Positions 34,792 to 43,440 of a stretch of 51,865 nt of DNA are shown one piece after another (within the stretch, counting starts at the first letter, position 1; the number at the start of each line of letters is the position of its first letter). A program made the position numbers and the translations under genes. This DNA is from JADJEI01 sp035328465 (GTDB taxonomy: Bacteria > Bacteroidota > Ignavibacteria > Ignavibacteriales > Ignavibacteriaceae), in assembly GCA_035328465.1 (NCBI GenBank), contig DAOLIQ010000015.1, positions 1 to 51,865 on the forward strand, given 5' to 3'. The notes under the pieces were generated by a model that was not told where the DNA came from, searched no databases, and was given only the letters and a program-made list of their open reading frames with translations.

Positions 34792-36063
34792 TTATTTTAC
34801 ACCGAGCGCTGTAATGTAACCTTCATTCACAACACAATTTTTGAATTTGATATTTTCAAGCAAATCTGAAAATGCTTTTTGAATTACTTCTTTACTTGGT
34901 TTGGAGTTTCTAATTTCTTCAAAATTTTTTTTGGGAGTTTCGGCGTACTTAATAATTTCTTCCCACTCCTTTGTTTTGGGAAATTGAACAATGCCGCGAG
35001 TTGATTCCATTTTTTTGTAGGGCCAAAAACACCATCCAATGTTATTATTTTCAAGAAGCACTCTGAATGAGTCAATCCATGCATCTTCATTTTCGCCGCT
35101 TTCACCAAGCCACATCGGAACACTGTACTTGTTGGAGAAGTCAACGTAATCCTGAATTTGCTCTTGAACCGGAGGCATCCAATATTTATGAAAAGTGTAA
35201 GCTAAATTATTATCGAATGGTTCGCCGAACATTGTGAAGTTTGTATTCCATTGTGCGCCGCCGATAAAAATTATGTGGTTGTTGTCAACTTCACGAATTG
35301 CTTTTGTAATTTTTTTATAAAGCGGTTCGAGAAGTTTGTTAAGTTCTTCTTTGTTTTCTCTATAATGTGGAATTGGTTCGTTAAGCAAATCATAGCCAAT
35401 AACGATTTTTTCATCCTTGTAACGCAGGGCAAGTTTTTTCCATAAAGCAATTGTAGTTTGCTGGGCTTGTTCATCTTCAAACAAAAAAGGATAACTCCAG
35501 CTATCATCAATATTATCGCCGGTTTGTCCGCCAGGTGCGGCGTGGAGATCAAGCACAACATAAAGATTTTCTTCTTTGCACCATTGAATTACATCATCTA
35601 ATCTTTTAAATCCTTCTTCGAGCCAAATATCTGGATGATCTTCAACTAAAAACAATTTAAAATTGAATGGCACACGAATATGATTTAATCCAGTTGATTT
35701 TATGAAATGAATATCATCTTTAGTTATGTAATTATCACGAAATGATTTCCAGAACTTGCGTGTTTCATCTGCCCCCATCAATTCTTTGAAAGTATTATCA
35801 ATCAATCTAAATGAACTAACATTTTCGAAGTGGAACATATAACCTTCGGGATTGAGCCAGTTGCCGAGATTGATTCCTTTTAATAAGATGGGTTTTCCAT
35901 CAGGAGTTATAATTTCTTTTCCGTTAACAGATGCAAATCCAGTTTGAGAATATGCTGGAGTCGATAAAAATATTATTAAGATGAATAAAGAAATTATATT
36001 TGTCACACTGAGCTTGTCGAAGTGCGACCATTTTAGTTGTCTTTGAAAAATGTAATAATTCAT
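34792..36063 (-). CDS. GH5 beta-glucanase, exported
   Basis: A family 5 endo- or exo-beta-glucanase of 423 residues. After the leader come the TIM-barrel landmarks GINLGNWLNPEGY (about 63-75), NHIRVPFNF, VVLDLHAAPG, YDLLNEP with acid/base Glu229, and PMWLGESGE with nucleophile Glu321. The NEP and GES contexts fit exo-beta-1,3- or endo-beta-1,4-glucanases. The N-terminus is odd: the ATG frame adds MNYYIFQRQLKW followed by SHFDKLSVT, which is encoded by a palindromic repeat (36001-36029), before the hydrophobic segment NIISLFILIIFLSTPAYSQ. A GTG inside the repeat (the V of LSVTN) is an alternative start that gives a cleaner signal peptide. It lies directly after the GIY-YIG gene and before the repeat cluster at 34700. 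Confidence 0.9.
   Translation of the reverse strand: MNYYIFQRQLKWSHFDKLSVTNIISLFILIIFLSTPAYSQTGFASVNGKEIITPDGKPILLKGINLGNWLNPEGYMFHFENVSSFRLIDNTFKELMGADETRKFWKSFRDNYITKDDIHFIKSTGLNHIRVPFNFKLFLVEDHPDIWLEEGFKRLDDVIQWCKEENLYVVLDLHAAPGGQTGDNIDDSWSYPFLFEDEQAQQTTIALWKKLALRYKDEKIVIGYDLLNEPIPHYRENKEELNKLLEPLYKKITKAIREVDNNHIIFIGGAQWNTNFTMFGEPFDNNLAYTFHKYWMPPVQEQIQDYVDFSNKYSVPMWLGESGENEDAWIDSFRVLLENNNIGWCFWPYKKMESTRGIVQFPKTKEWEEIIKYAETPKKNFEEIRNSKPSKEVIQKAFSDLLENIKFKNCVVNEGYITALGVK
36001..36029. repeat. palindromic repeat inside the GH5 5-prime end
   Basis: TGTCACACTGAGCTTGTCGA plus the return arm AGTGCGACC forms an imperfect hairpin. It is read in frame as part of the GH5 leader and may have extended or replaced the original start region. 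Confidence 0.65.
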
Positions 36064-36064
36064 T

Positions 36065-36349
36065 TTATAACTTCCCTTTGGATAGCAGTTTGATTAATTC
36101 AAAATCACCAATAATTAAAGCTTCCTTTTTTCCTATGCTCCATCCTTTAATTTGTTTTTCAGCTTTAATAGCATCATTTATTTCGGTGAATCTATTTGAG
36201 TAGACCAATTTTACTGGCAACCGAGTTGAAGTATATACTTTGTAAAAACCAGAATTGTGTTCAATTATTCTTTTTTCTAACTCTGGCGTTACTCCTGTAG
36301 AATAACTTCCATCTTTACATTCAACTATATAAACAAAATAATCTTTCAT
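36065..36349 (-). CDS. GIY-YIG domain protein
   Basis: A 94-residue protein consisting only of the GIY-YIG nuclease fold: YFVYIVECKDGSYSTGVTPELEKRIIEHNSG at the N-terminus, with the conserved Arg and the His-Asn in place, then YTSTRLPVKLVY and a Glu-containing helix (DAIKAEKQIKGW). The second motif reads STGV rather than the classical YIG, as in the UPF0213 group. Such small proteins are common in bacteria and their role is not settled. Its ATG overlaps the stop of the upstream 76-codon frame (ATGA), and it lies among sugar genes with repeats on both sides, so it may be a passenger inserted into the operon rather than part of the glucan pathway. Confidence 0.88.
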   Translation of the reverse strand: MKDYFVYIVECKDGSYSTGVTPELEKRIIEHNSGFYKVYTSTRLPVKLVYSNRFTEINDAIKAEKQIKGWSIGKKEALIIGDFELIKLLSKGKL

Positions 36350-36576
36350 TTGTTAGATTGATTGTCAGTCTTCGACAGGCTCAGACTGACATCAGACTTC
36401 CTATCATTTAAATTATTTTGGAACTTTTGGGACGAAGTGTTATTAAAAATAAACATTCCTCTGCTTGCACAATGAGGACAGGATTTCTGTGCAATCACAT
36501 ATTTTTCAGTTTCAAGCCGACTATCACTCCTGAAAAACAATTTTACTTTATCTAAAAAGTTAATTGAAATTTTCAT
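36346..36576 (-). CDS. hypothetical 76-residue protein with a CPHC motif
   Basis: I do not recognise this small frame. It encodes a basic N-terminus (MKISINFLDKVKLFFRSDSR), then SCPHCASRG at about 32-40, which has one CxxC pair but no second pair, so a complete zinc ribbon is not visible. The last 17 residues (KSDVSLSLSKTDNQSNK) come from a palindromic repeat. Its TGA overlaps the ATG of the GIY-YIG gene, which suggests translational coupling and is the best evidence that it is expressed. It could also be a chance frame. Confidence is low. Confidence 0.4.
   Translation of the reverse strand: MKISINFLDKVKLFFRSDSRLETEKYVIAQKSCPHCASRGMFIFNNTSSQKFQNNLNDRKSDVSLSLSKTDNQSNK
36363..36391. repeat. 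palindromic repeat (TGTCAGTCT ... AGACTGACA)
   Basis: Perfect 9-bp arms TGTCAGTCT (36363-36371) and AGACTGACA (36383-36391) surround TCGACAGGCTC. It is the most symmetrical member of the family and encodes the tail of the 76-residue frame. Confidence 0.75.
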
Positions 36577-36598
36577 TTAACGTTTGACATTTGACGTT

Positions 36599-37321
36599 TC
36601 ACTTGTTCTCTAACGATTGCTCCAAAAACCATTTGTATAATTCATCATTGTTATAAGTTTCTGTCCAGCTATCATGATTGGCTTCGGGATAAATTGTCAG
36701 CTTAACATTAGAACCATGATTATTAAGAGCTTTTACCATATCCTCTGCAGCTTTTACAGGCACAACATTATCCTTGGCGCCATGAAAAACCCAAATTGGT
36801 GTGTGAGAAATCGTGTTTGCTTTTGAAGTATCAGCCCAGCCACAAACAGGCGCAATTGCAGCAAAACGATTTGGTTGTCTTAGTGCCAATTCCCATGTCG
36901 CATGCCCACCCATGCTTAGACCAGTAACGTAAATTTTATTTTTATCCACACGATATGTTGATTCAATTTCATCGAGTAATGCTGTTAAAATATCAACGTT
37001 CCAGAAAACGTCATCAGGGCATTGCGGCGAAACTACAATGAACGGGAAGTCCTTTCCTTCGCTAATTAATTTTGGCAGACCATGAATTTTAACTTTTTCA
37101 ATATCAGTTCCTCTTTCACCCGATCCATGAAGAAAGAGTACGAGTGGAAATTCATTATCTGATTCATTATAATCTTTGGGAAGGTAGAGCAGATAGTTTG
37201 CGGTCAATGTCAGTTTAATTTCCTTTTCAAAATTATTAACTGTTTGCCTTTCTGATTGTGCTTTTGCTGATGATGAATAAATCATGATAATTAGTGCAAT
37301 AAATGTTAATAGAATTTTCAT
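36599..37321 (-). CDS. exported alpha/beta-hydrolase esterase, CE1-like
   Basis: A 240-residue periplasmic or secreted esterase. The signal peptide covers about 1-21 (ending AKAQ). The alpha/beta-hydrolase triad is complete: Ser136 in GLSMGGH, Asp184 in GAKDNVVP and His216 in EANHDSW. The oxyanion segment is LFLHGSGERGTD at 62-73. This pattern matches the esterases of carbohydrate esterase family 1 and phospholipase/carboxylesterase relatives often found in polysaccharide loci, which remove acetyl or feruloyl groups. It lies 77 bp after the GH16 lipoprotein gene and 22 bp before the small 76-codon frame. Feruloyl-esterase activity would suit cereal cell-wall glucan, but the sequence alone does not decide this. 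Confidence 0.87.
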   Translation of the reverse strand: MKILLTFIALIIMIYSSSAKAQSERQTVNNFEKEIKLTLTANYLLYLPKDYNESDNEFPLVLFLHGSGERGTDIEKVKIHGLPKLISEGKDFPFIVVSPQCPDDVFWNVDILTALLDEIESTYRVDKNKIYVTGLSMGGHATWELALRQPNRFAAIAPVCGWADTSKANTISHTPIWVFHGAKDNVVPVKAAEDMVKALNNHGSNVKLTIYPEANHDSWTETYNNDELYKWFLEQSLENK

Positions 37322-37398
37322 TTTTATTTTTCCTATAAAAAAATTAATTGTATGATGCCACTGATTGAATTGAATTAAACACTTCTAAATATTTTTGT

Positions 37399-38238
37399 CT
37401 AGTTTTTCTTATAAATTCTAACATAATCAACTTCCATATTCGCCGGAAAAGCAGCCACGTCAATTCCCTCTGCCCCTCCCCAGTTACCGCCAACCGCTAA
37501 ATTTAAAATCAAATGAAATCGTTTATCGAAGGGCCAGTACTGCCAGCCTTTGTTTTCATTTGTAAAAGTAAAATACTTGGTGTCGTCAATAAAAAAATCA
37601 ATGTGATCTTCAAACCATTCAATTGCATATTTGTGAAAACTCGTTAAAGCAGTTGGAACTGTAAGCTGAGCAGTTTTTTGAGTTCCGATAGTATGATTGT
37701 AAGCTAAAGTATGAATTGAACCATGAATAACATTCGGGTCATAGCCTACGTGTTCCATTATATCAATCTCGCCGCTTGAAGGCCAGTCGCCATATTCCCA
37801 ATCTGTTGGCAGCATCCAGATAGCAGGCCAGGTTCCCCGTCCAGCAGGAATTTTTGCCGAAACTTCAATACGCCCGTAAAGCCAATCACCTTTATATTTT
37901 GTTCTCATTCGCGCTGAAGTAAAATCCCGGCTTTGATAATCTTCATAGATAGCTTTGATGACAAGATGCCCATTTTCAATAAAAGAATTTGTCGGGAGGT
38001 TAGTATAGTACTGCAATTCATTATTCCCCCCGCCATCGCCGTTTACTTCATGTTCCCATTTTGTTAAATCAATGTTGGCGGCAGTAAACTCATCATTCCA
38101 CACTAAAGTGTAGCCGGGGATTTCCGGGATATCGCTCGTTGGAGTTGTAGTCGAATCTTCTTTATTACAGCCTGCAAATGAAATTGAGATGATAGCTAAA
38201 TAAATTAGCAAAGTTTTTGAAAGAAAATTTATTTTCAT
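37399..38238 (-). CDS. GH16 endo-beta-1,3-glucanase (laminarinase-like) lipoprotein
   Basis: A 279-residue lipid-anchored endo-glucanase. The lipobox FAGC places the lipidated Cys at residue 24, followed by a Thr/Ser linker. The GH16 domain is in normal order: LVWNDEFTAANIDLTKWEHE (about 45-64), GNNELQYY, YGRIEVSAKIPAGRGTWPAIWMLP (about 121-144), and the active site GEIDIMEHVG with Glu157 nucleophile, Asp159 and Glu162 acid/base. The extra residue in ExDxxE is the laminarinase form and differs from the ExDxE of the permuted lichenase at 7913-9724. The two enzymes together suggest action on both beta-1,3 and mixed-linkage glucans. The gene is flanked upstream by the repeats at 38265-38340, which separate it from the GH3 at 38357. 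Confidence 0.94.
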   Translation of the reverse strand: MKINFLSKTLLIYLAIISISFAGCNKEDSTTTPTSDIPEIPGYTLVWNDEFTAANIDLTKWEHEVNGDGGGNNELQYYTNLPTNSFIENGHLVIKAIYEDYQSRDFTSARMRTKYKGDWLYGRIEVSAKIPAGRGTWPAIWMLPTDWEYGDWPSSGEIDIMEHVGYDPNVIHGSIHTLAYNHTIGTQKTAQLTVPTALTSFHKYAIEWFEDHIDFFIDDTKYFTFTNENKGWQYWPFDKRFHLILNLAVGGNWGGAEGIDVAAFPANMEVDYVRIYKKN

Positions 38239-38264
38239 GATAGTAATGCTTTGAAAATTACTTC

Positions 38265-38340
38265 TGTCACACTGAGCTTGCCGAAGTGTGCTTATAAATT
38301 AATAAGTTTGATGCCATCCTGCGGCAAGCTCTGGATGACA
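38265..38340. repeat. two palindromic repeats between GH3 and GH16 genes
   Basis: TGTCACACTGAGCTTGCCGA plus the return arm (38265-38290), and a second unit with TGCCATCC...GGATGACA arms (38311-38340). Both belong to the family seen at 34700, 36001 and 36363. They fill most of the 118-bp gap and would form hairpins in the transcript. Confidence 0.65.
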
Positions 38341-38356
38341 AAAGAGAAAAATCATT

Positions 38357-40606
38357 TTATTCGAGCAATTCAAATTGGGATTCTAATAGTTCAACTGAGT
38401 TTGTTCCCACATAAACATTAAACATTCCCGGCTCTGATTTAAATTTCATATCAGCAGCGGTAAAGCGCAAATCTTTTTCGTGAATTGTAAAATTTGTAGT
38501 TTTTTCTTCACCGCGTTTTAAGAATATCTTTTTAAAACCTTTTAACTCTTTTACCGGACGAGTAACGCTTCCGACTAAATCCTGAATATACAATTGCACA
38601 ACTTCTTCACCATCAAAATTGCCGGTATTTTTAATTCTAACCGAAACAACAATTGAATCTTCGGCAGTTATTTTATTTTGACTAAGATTTAAGTTACCGT
38701 ATTCAAATGTTGTATAGCTTAAACCATATCCAAAAGGATAAAGCGGGGTTAAAGGAAGATCCAGATACTGTGAAGTGTAGTGATTTTCTTTATCTCCGGG
38801 TCTTCCTGTGTTTTTATGATTATAGTAGATTGGAACTTGCCCAACCGTTCTTGGAAAAGTTACAGGTAGTTTGCCGCTTGGATTGTAATCGCCAAATAAA
38901 ACTTTAGCAATTGCATCACCAGCCATTGTTCCGGCAAACCATGTTTCTAAAATTGCATTTGCATTTTCATTTAACCAGTTGATTGAAAGTGGTCTTCCGT
39001 TCATCAATACAACGATGACCGGTTTACTTGTTTTTAGTAATTCTTTTGCCAGCTCTTCTTGAACACCAGGTAAATCAAGTGAAGAGCGACTGCAAGCTTC
39101 ACCACTCATGTCTCTATCTTCACCAACACATAAAATTATGACATCAGATTTTTTAGCTTTGAAAATTGCATCTTTAAATCCTGTTTTATCCTGGTCATTT
39201 ATGCCACATCCTTTTGAGTAAAGAATTTGAGTGGATTTTTCTACATAGTTTTTAAATCCTTCAAGAACAGTTGTAACGTCGGAGGAATCTCCCAATCCGC
39301 CCCAGCCGCCGATTGGATCAACACTGTTATTTGCTAATGGACCAATGATTGCAATTTTATTGTAATCCTTTTTTAGCGGAAGAATATTATTGTCATTTTT
39401 TAATAGCACAAATGATCTCATTGCCTCATTCAATGATGCATTTTTAATTTCTTCAGTCATTATGTTTTTTGATTCACGCTCTTTGCTACAATAGGCATAA
39501 GGATTATCAAAAAGACCAAGCATAAATTTTATTCTTAATATTCTTCTGACAGATTCATTAATAGTTTCTTCCGAGACTTTTCCTGATTTAACTAACTCTG
39601 CGAGGTAAGTAATATAGGCTCGTGATTCCATATCCATATCTAAGCCAGCGTTTAAAGAAATTTCTCCAGCATGTTTAAGATCAGAAGCAAAACCATGATT
39701 TATCATTTCACCAATAGAATTCCAATCACTAACTACAAATCCTTTAAAGTGCCACTCATCTCTTAAAATATCATTAAGCAAATATTTACTTCCCGAAGAT
39801 GGAATTCCACCGATCTCATTAAATGAAGCCATTAAGGTTTGTGCACCCGCCTCAACCCCGGCTTTATAAGGAGGCAGATAAATATCCCGAAAAGTTCTTT
39901 CTGAAAAATCAACAGTATTATAATCTCTGCCGCCTTCGGCACCACCGTACCCAGCATAATGTTTTACGCACGCGATAATATTTAAATCGGAAAAATTGCC
40001 TTGATAGCCGCGAACTCTTGCAGCAGCCATTAACGAACCAAGATAAGGATCTTCACCGCTTCCTTCCATTATTCTTCCCCAGCGAGGATCGCGTGCAATA
40101 TCCACCATTGGAGAAAATGTCCAATGAATACCTGCCGAAGCAGCCTCCATAGCTTGATAATGCGCAGACATCTGAATTAATTCTGGCTGCCAGGTTGCAG
40201 CTTCGCCAAGTGGAATAGGAAAAGTAGTTTTAAATCCGTGAATAACATCTAATCCAAAAATTAATGGAATTTTTAATCTTGATTCTTCAACAGCGATTTT
40301 CTGAAGTTCATAAGTAAACTCAGCCCCTATTGCATTCAGGAATGATCCTATCTTTCCTTCGCGAATTAACTGCTTGTATTCGTCATCAACTGATATTTTA
40401 ATTGTTGGACCCCAGCCAATGCCGTAGGAAAGCTGATTGAGTTGTCCGATCTTTTCATCTAAAGTCATTAACGAAAGTACGGAATCAACACGTGCCGAAA
40501 TTTTATCTTCATTTGAAATATTTGTTTTATCAAATGCAGAAAATGAAAAGAATAGAATTATTGATACTGCAAAAAAGACTGAATAAATTTTTTCTGAATT
40601 AATCAT
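38357..40606 (-). CDS. GH3 beta-glucosidase, BglX type
   Basis: A 749-residue exported GH3. The signal or anchor segment is at about 6-25 (IYSVFFAVSIILFFSFSAF). The barrel carries FGLDVIHGF, DPRWGRIMEGSGEDPYLG, CVKHYAGYGGAEGGRDYN (KH at 215-216) and VVSDWNSIGE with nucleophile Asp294. In the second domain CVGEDRDMSGEACSRSSL provides the acid/base Glu. A fibronectin III-like domain closes the protein (YGNLNLSQNKI to about residue 745). The motif set is that of periplasmic BglX, which acts on cello- and laminari-oligosaccharides. It lies 22 bp after the shorter GH3 lipoprotein gene upstream in the same transcript. It is the member most like the E. coli enzyme among the four GH3s here. Confidence 0.94.
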   Translation of the reverse strand: MINSEKIYSVFFAVSIILFFSFSAFDKTNISNEDKISARVDSVLSLMTLDEKIGQLNQLSYGIGWGPTIKISVDDEYKQLIREGKIGSFLNAIGAEFTYELQKIAVEESRLKIPLIFGLDVIHGFKTTFPIPLGEAATWQPELIQMSAHYQAMEAASAGIHWTFSPMVDIARDPRWGRIMEGSGEDPYLGSLMAAARVRGYQGNFSDLNIIACVKHYAGYGGAEGGRDYNTVDFSERTFRDIYLPPYKAGVEAGAQTLMASFNEIGGIPSSGSKYLLNDILRDEWHFKGFVVSDWNSIGEMINHGFASDLKHAGEISLNAGLDMDMESRAYITYLAELVKSGKVSEETINESVRRILRIKFMLGLFDNPYAYCSKERESKNIMTEEIKNASLNEAMRSFVLLKNDNNILPLKKDYNKIAIIGPLANNSVDPIGGWGGLGDSSDVTTVLEGFKNYVEKSTQILYSKGCGINDQDKTGFKDAIFKAKKSDVIILCVGEDRDMSGEACSRSSLDLPGVQEELAKELLKTSKPVIVVLMNGRPLSINWLNENANAILETWFAGTMAGDAIAKVLFGDYNPSGKLPVTFPRTVGQVPIYYNHKNTGRPGDKENHYTSQYLDLPLTPLYPFGYGLSYTTFEYGNLNLSQNKITAEDSIVVSVRIKNTGNFDGEEVVQLYIQDLVGSVTRPVKELKGFKKIFLKRGEEKTTNFTIHEKDLRFTAADMKFKSEPGMFNVYVGTNSVELLESQFELLE

Positions 40607-40628
40607 TTAACAGCTCTAAGTAATTTGT

Positions 40629-42443
40629 TTAATAAGTTAATCCAAATCCATAAGGAAAGAGAGGATCATAATTTACATCACCGAAGTTTATTGGAATTTG
40701 AGAAACGGATTTTGCCCATGAAAAACTTAATTTCCCGGTTGGGGCATAATCTCCGAAAAGAACATCTGCAACCCCCTGCCCTTCTGTTCCGGGCAGCCAG
40801 GCAGCAATCAGTGCATCACAATCATCGAGTACATTTCCTAAAATCAATGGACGACCTGAAAGAATTATTATCACAAAAGGAATTCCTGTTGATTTTACAT
40901 TTTCAATTGTCTGCAAGTCTTCGTCTGATATTACAGGATTATTGTTATCACCTTCAAATTCGGCGTAAGGAGTTTCCCCAATTACCACAACTGCAAGATC
41001 ATTATTTTCTGCATCGGCTCCATCCTCTGAATAATTTACAATTGTAGAAGTTGAAACAGTACTTTGAATTGCTTCAAGAATTGTTGTTCCATTAGTAACA
41101 TCACCACTTCCCCCCTGCCAGGAGATTGTCCAGCCGCCGCATTGGTAGCCAAGGTCATCTGCAGATTTTCCAGCGACCAAAATTTTACCCGCTGTTTTTG
41201 AAAGAGGTAAAAAAGAATTTTCATTTTTTAAAAGCACGAGAGATTGTCTTACACATTCACGGGCAACCTCGCGATGTTCAGCAGAACCAATTTGTGAAGT
41301 AAATGATCTATCTGTGAATGGTTTTTCAAATAGCCCTAATTTGAATTTGATTTTAAGAATTCTCCGAACTGCATCATTAATTCTTTCAATACTGATTTTC
41401 CCTTCATTAATCAATTCTTTCAAATTAGTTATAAACTCAGTGTACTTATCGGGAACCATAACCATGTCAATCCCGGCGTTGATGGATATTTCGATATCAC
41501 TTTTATAATCTCCGGGAAGTGCATCAATTGCAGCCCAATCGGAAACAAGAAATCCATCAAAACCAAATTCGGTTTTTAAAACATCTGTCAGCAGATATTT
41601 ATTCGAGTGCATCTTTACACCATTCCAACTGCTGAAAGAAGCCATCACCGATCCAACACCTGAATTTATTGCGGATTGATAGCCTGGAAGATGAACAGTT
41701 CTTAAAAATGTTTCATCACAAACAGTGTTGCCCTGATCATCACCGCCAACTGTTCCTCCATCGCCGGCAAAATGTTTGGCGCAAGAAAGAATTGAACCGG
41801 GAGCTGAAAGATCATCACCTTGATAGCCTGTAACTTTAGCTTCGGTAAGAGAGGATACAAGTTCGGCAGTTTCGCCAAAGCTTTCGTAAGTTCGCCCCCA
41901 CCTTTCATCAAGTGATACTGCAATGCAAGGAGAGAACGTCCAGTCTATTCCTGTGCCAGAAACTTCAGCAGCCGTAATTTGAGCGGCTTGTTTTACCAAT
42001 TGCGGGTTACGTGTGCAGCCCATTCCGATATTGTGTGGAAATATAACTGCACTTTTAACATTATTATGACCATGTACGGCATCAATACCATAGATCAGCG
42101 GAATTTTTAGTCTTGTTTGAAGGGCAATATTTTGATAACCGTCATACATATCAGCCCACCCTTGCGGCGAATTTTCATCTGGAGCAGAACCACCGCCGCT
42201 TAGCAGTGAGCCGAGAAAGTAAGTCTTTATGTCCTCAATAGATTTTAAGTATGCGCGATCAACCTGTGTCATCTGTCCGATCTTTTCGTCAAGTGTCATT
42301 TGTTGAAGCAGAGATTCGACTTTGTCATCTATGCTCTGCGGTTGATCGGTATTGCTGCTTGAATCATTAGTGCAGGAAAAGCTAAAAAGAATAATAAGTG
42401 CTAAGTTTATTTTTAGAATTATTGATTTCAATTTGATATTCAA
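40629..42443 (-). CDS. GH3 exo-beta-glucanase-type lipoprotein, two-domain
   Basis: A 604-residue GH3 without the usual C-terminal fibronectin domain; it ends at LFPYGFGLTY. That two-domain form is typical of barley ExoI-like exo-1,3/1,4-beta-glucanases and bacterial ExoP. The lipobox FSFSC puts the lipidated Cys at residue 24. Barrel motifs are YGIDAVHGHNN, RWGRTYESFGE, CAKHFAGDGG (KH at 223-224) and LVSDWAA with nucleophile Asp302. The acid/base region is IGETPYAEFEGDNN. It would trim glucose from the ends of oligosaccharides while anchored to a membrane. It follows the ROK kinase gene by 19 bp, placing it third in block 3. Confidence 0.94.
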   Translation of the reverse strand: MNIKLKSIILKINLALIILFSFSCTNDSSSNTDQPQSIDDKVESLLQQMTLDEKIGQMTQVDRAYLKSIEDIKTYFLGSLLSGGGSAPDENSPQGWADMYDGYQNIALQTRLKIPLIYGIDAVHGHNNVKSAVIFPHNIGMGCTRNPQLVKQAAQITAAEVSGTGIDWTFSPCIAVSLDERWGRTYESFGETAELVSSLTEAKVTGYQGDDLSAPGSILSCAKHFAGDGGTVGGDDQGNTVCDETFLRTVHLPGYQSAINSGVGSVMASFSSWNGVKMHSNKYLLTDVLKTEFGFDGFLVSDWAAIDALPGDYKSDIEISINAGIDMVMVPDKYTEFITNLKELINEGKISIERINDAVRRILKIKFKLGLFEKPFTDRSFTSQIGSAEHREVARECVRQSLVLLKNENSFLPLSKTAGKILVAGKSADDLGYQCGGWTISWQGGSGDVTNGTTILEAIQSTVSTSTIVNYSEDGADAENNDLAVVVIGETPYAEFEGDNNNPVISDEDLQTIENVKSTGIPFVIIILSGRPLILGNVLDDCDALIAAWLPGTEGQGVADVLFGDYAPTGKLSFSWAKSVSQIPINFGDVNYDPLFPYGFGLTY

Positions 42444-42462
42444 CCTCTCAAAAAATATTCAT

Positions 42463-43431
42463 TTAATTTTTGTGTTTATCAAGTTCATTCCAAATAAGAG
42501 CCGCTGAACCAAGTATTGCGGCATTCCCATTTTTTAGTCCAGACGGAAGAATTTTTACTTTGCCTTTAAAAATATTGAGCATGTATTCTTCCATATATTT
42601 TTTAGTTGGCTCTAAAATTAATCCGCCGGCATTGGCTAACCCGCCGAAGAGAATTATCGCCTGCGGACTAGTATGTGCAACAGCGTCTGCCAGTTTAATC
42701 CCAAGTATCTTTGCAGTTTTATCAAATGCCATCAACGCAATTTTATCTCCGCCTAATGCTGCGTCACTAATCAACTTTGCAGAAAGCTCATCGAATGGAA
42801 TTCCAGAAAGTGTACTCGGAAAATTTGTATCAGCAAGAAGTTCAAACACAGTTCGTTTGATACCACTTGCAGAAGCATAAGTTTCAAGGCAGCCTCTTCT
42901 GCCGCAGCCGCATTGCCGTCCATTTAGATCATAAATTGTATGACCAATTTCGCCGGCAAATCCATCATGACCATAAACAAGCTCGCCGTTGACAATAATC
43001 CCACTCCCTACGCCTGTACCAAGAGTAATCACAATAAAATCTTTTAGATTTTTACCCGCACCAAATTTGAGTTCGCCAATTGCTGCTGCGTTTGCATCAT
43101 TGGTAATTGCACAAGGAACTGAGAAATATCTTCCGCATAATTCGACAATATTAACTGTTCCCCAATTAAGGTTTGGAGGAAGTTCTACGGTACCTTTATA
43201 ATAATTGGCATTCGGTGCACCGATTCCTATTCCGGCAAGTTCATAATTTTTTTCAAGTGAAGAAAAAAGTTTTTTCTCTTCTGGATGAAGCCTGTTAAAC
43301 AATTGCTCAGCACTTTCCTTCGGGTGCGTGGGGATAGAAGTTTCGACTAATAATATTCCGTCAGCATCAACAAAACCAAAGGCAGTGTTAGTTCCGCCGA
43401 TATCAATTCCAAGTACTACTTTTTGTTTCAT
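42463..43431 (-). CDS. ROK-family glucokinase
   Basis: A 322-residue cytosolic sugar kinase. The ATP-binding GIDIGGTNTAFG (9-20) and the sugar-binding TNDANAAAIGE (about 122-132) are present. The ROK zinc motif GHTIYDLNGRQCGCGRRGCLE (about 170-190) carries the His and three Cys. The IILFGGLANAGGLI block closes the fold. This phosphorylates glucose with ATP after uptake, feeding glycolysis. It is second in block 3, 9 bp after the permease gene and 19 bp before a GH3, so import, phosphorylation and hydrolysis would be co-expressed. ROK repressors can be excluded because there is no N-terminal helix-turn-helix. Whether glucose or another hexose is preferred cannot be read directly, but the pathway around it favours glucose. 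Confidence 0.93.
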   Translation of the reverse strand: MKQKVVLGIDIGGTNTAFGFVDADGILLVETSIPTHPKESAEQLFNRLHPEEKKLFSSLEKNYELAGIGIGAPNANYYKGTVELPPNLNWGTVNIVELCGRYFSVPCAITNDANAAAIGELKFGAGKNLKDFIVITLGTGVGSGIIVNGELVYGHDGFAGEIGHTIYDLNGRQCGCGRRGCLETYASASGIKRTVFELLADTNFPSTLSGIPFDELSAKLISDAALGGDKIALMAFDKTAKILGIKLADAVAHTSPQAIILFGGLANAGGLILEPTKKYMEEYMLNIFKGKVKILPSGLKNGNAAILGSAALIWNELDKHKN

Positions 43432-43440
43432 AAAAATACT

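Noticed and set aside
34700..38340. Palindromic repeats as a CRISPR array
   Set aside because: Units differ in sequence, are spaced irregularly by genes, and there are no regular spacers or cas genes.
40625..41047. 140-codon plus-strand frame across a GH3 gene end
   Set aside because: Antisense to a GH3 with an intact active site; no start-region signal or family match.
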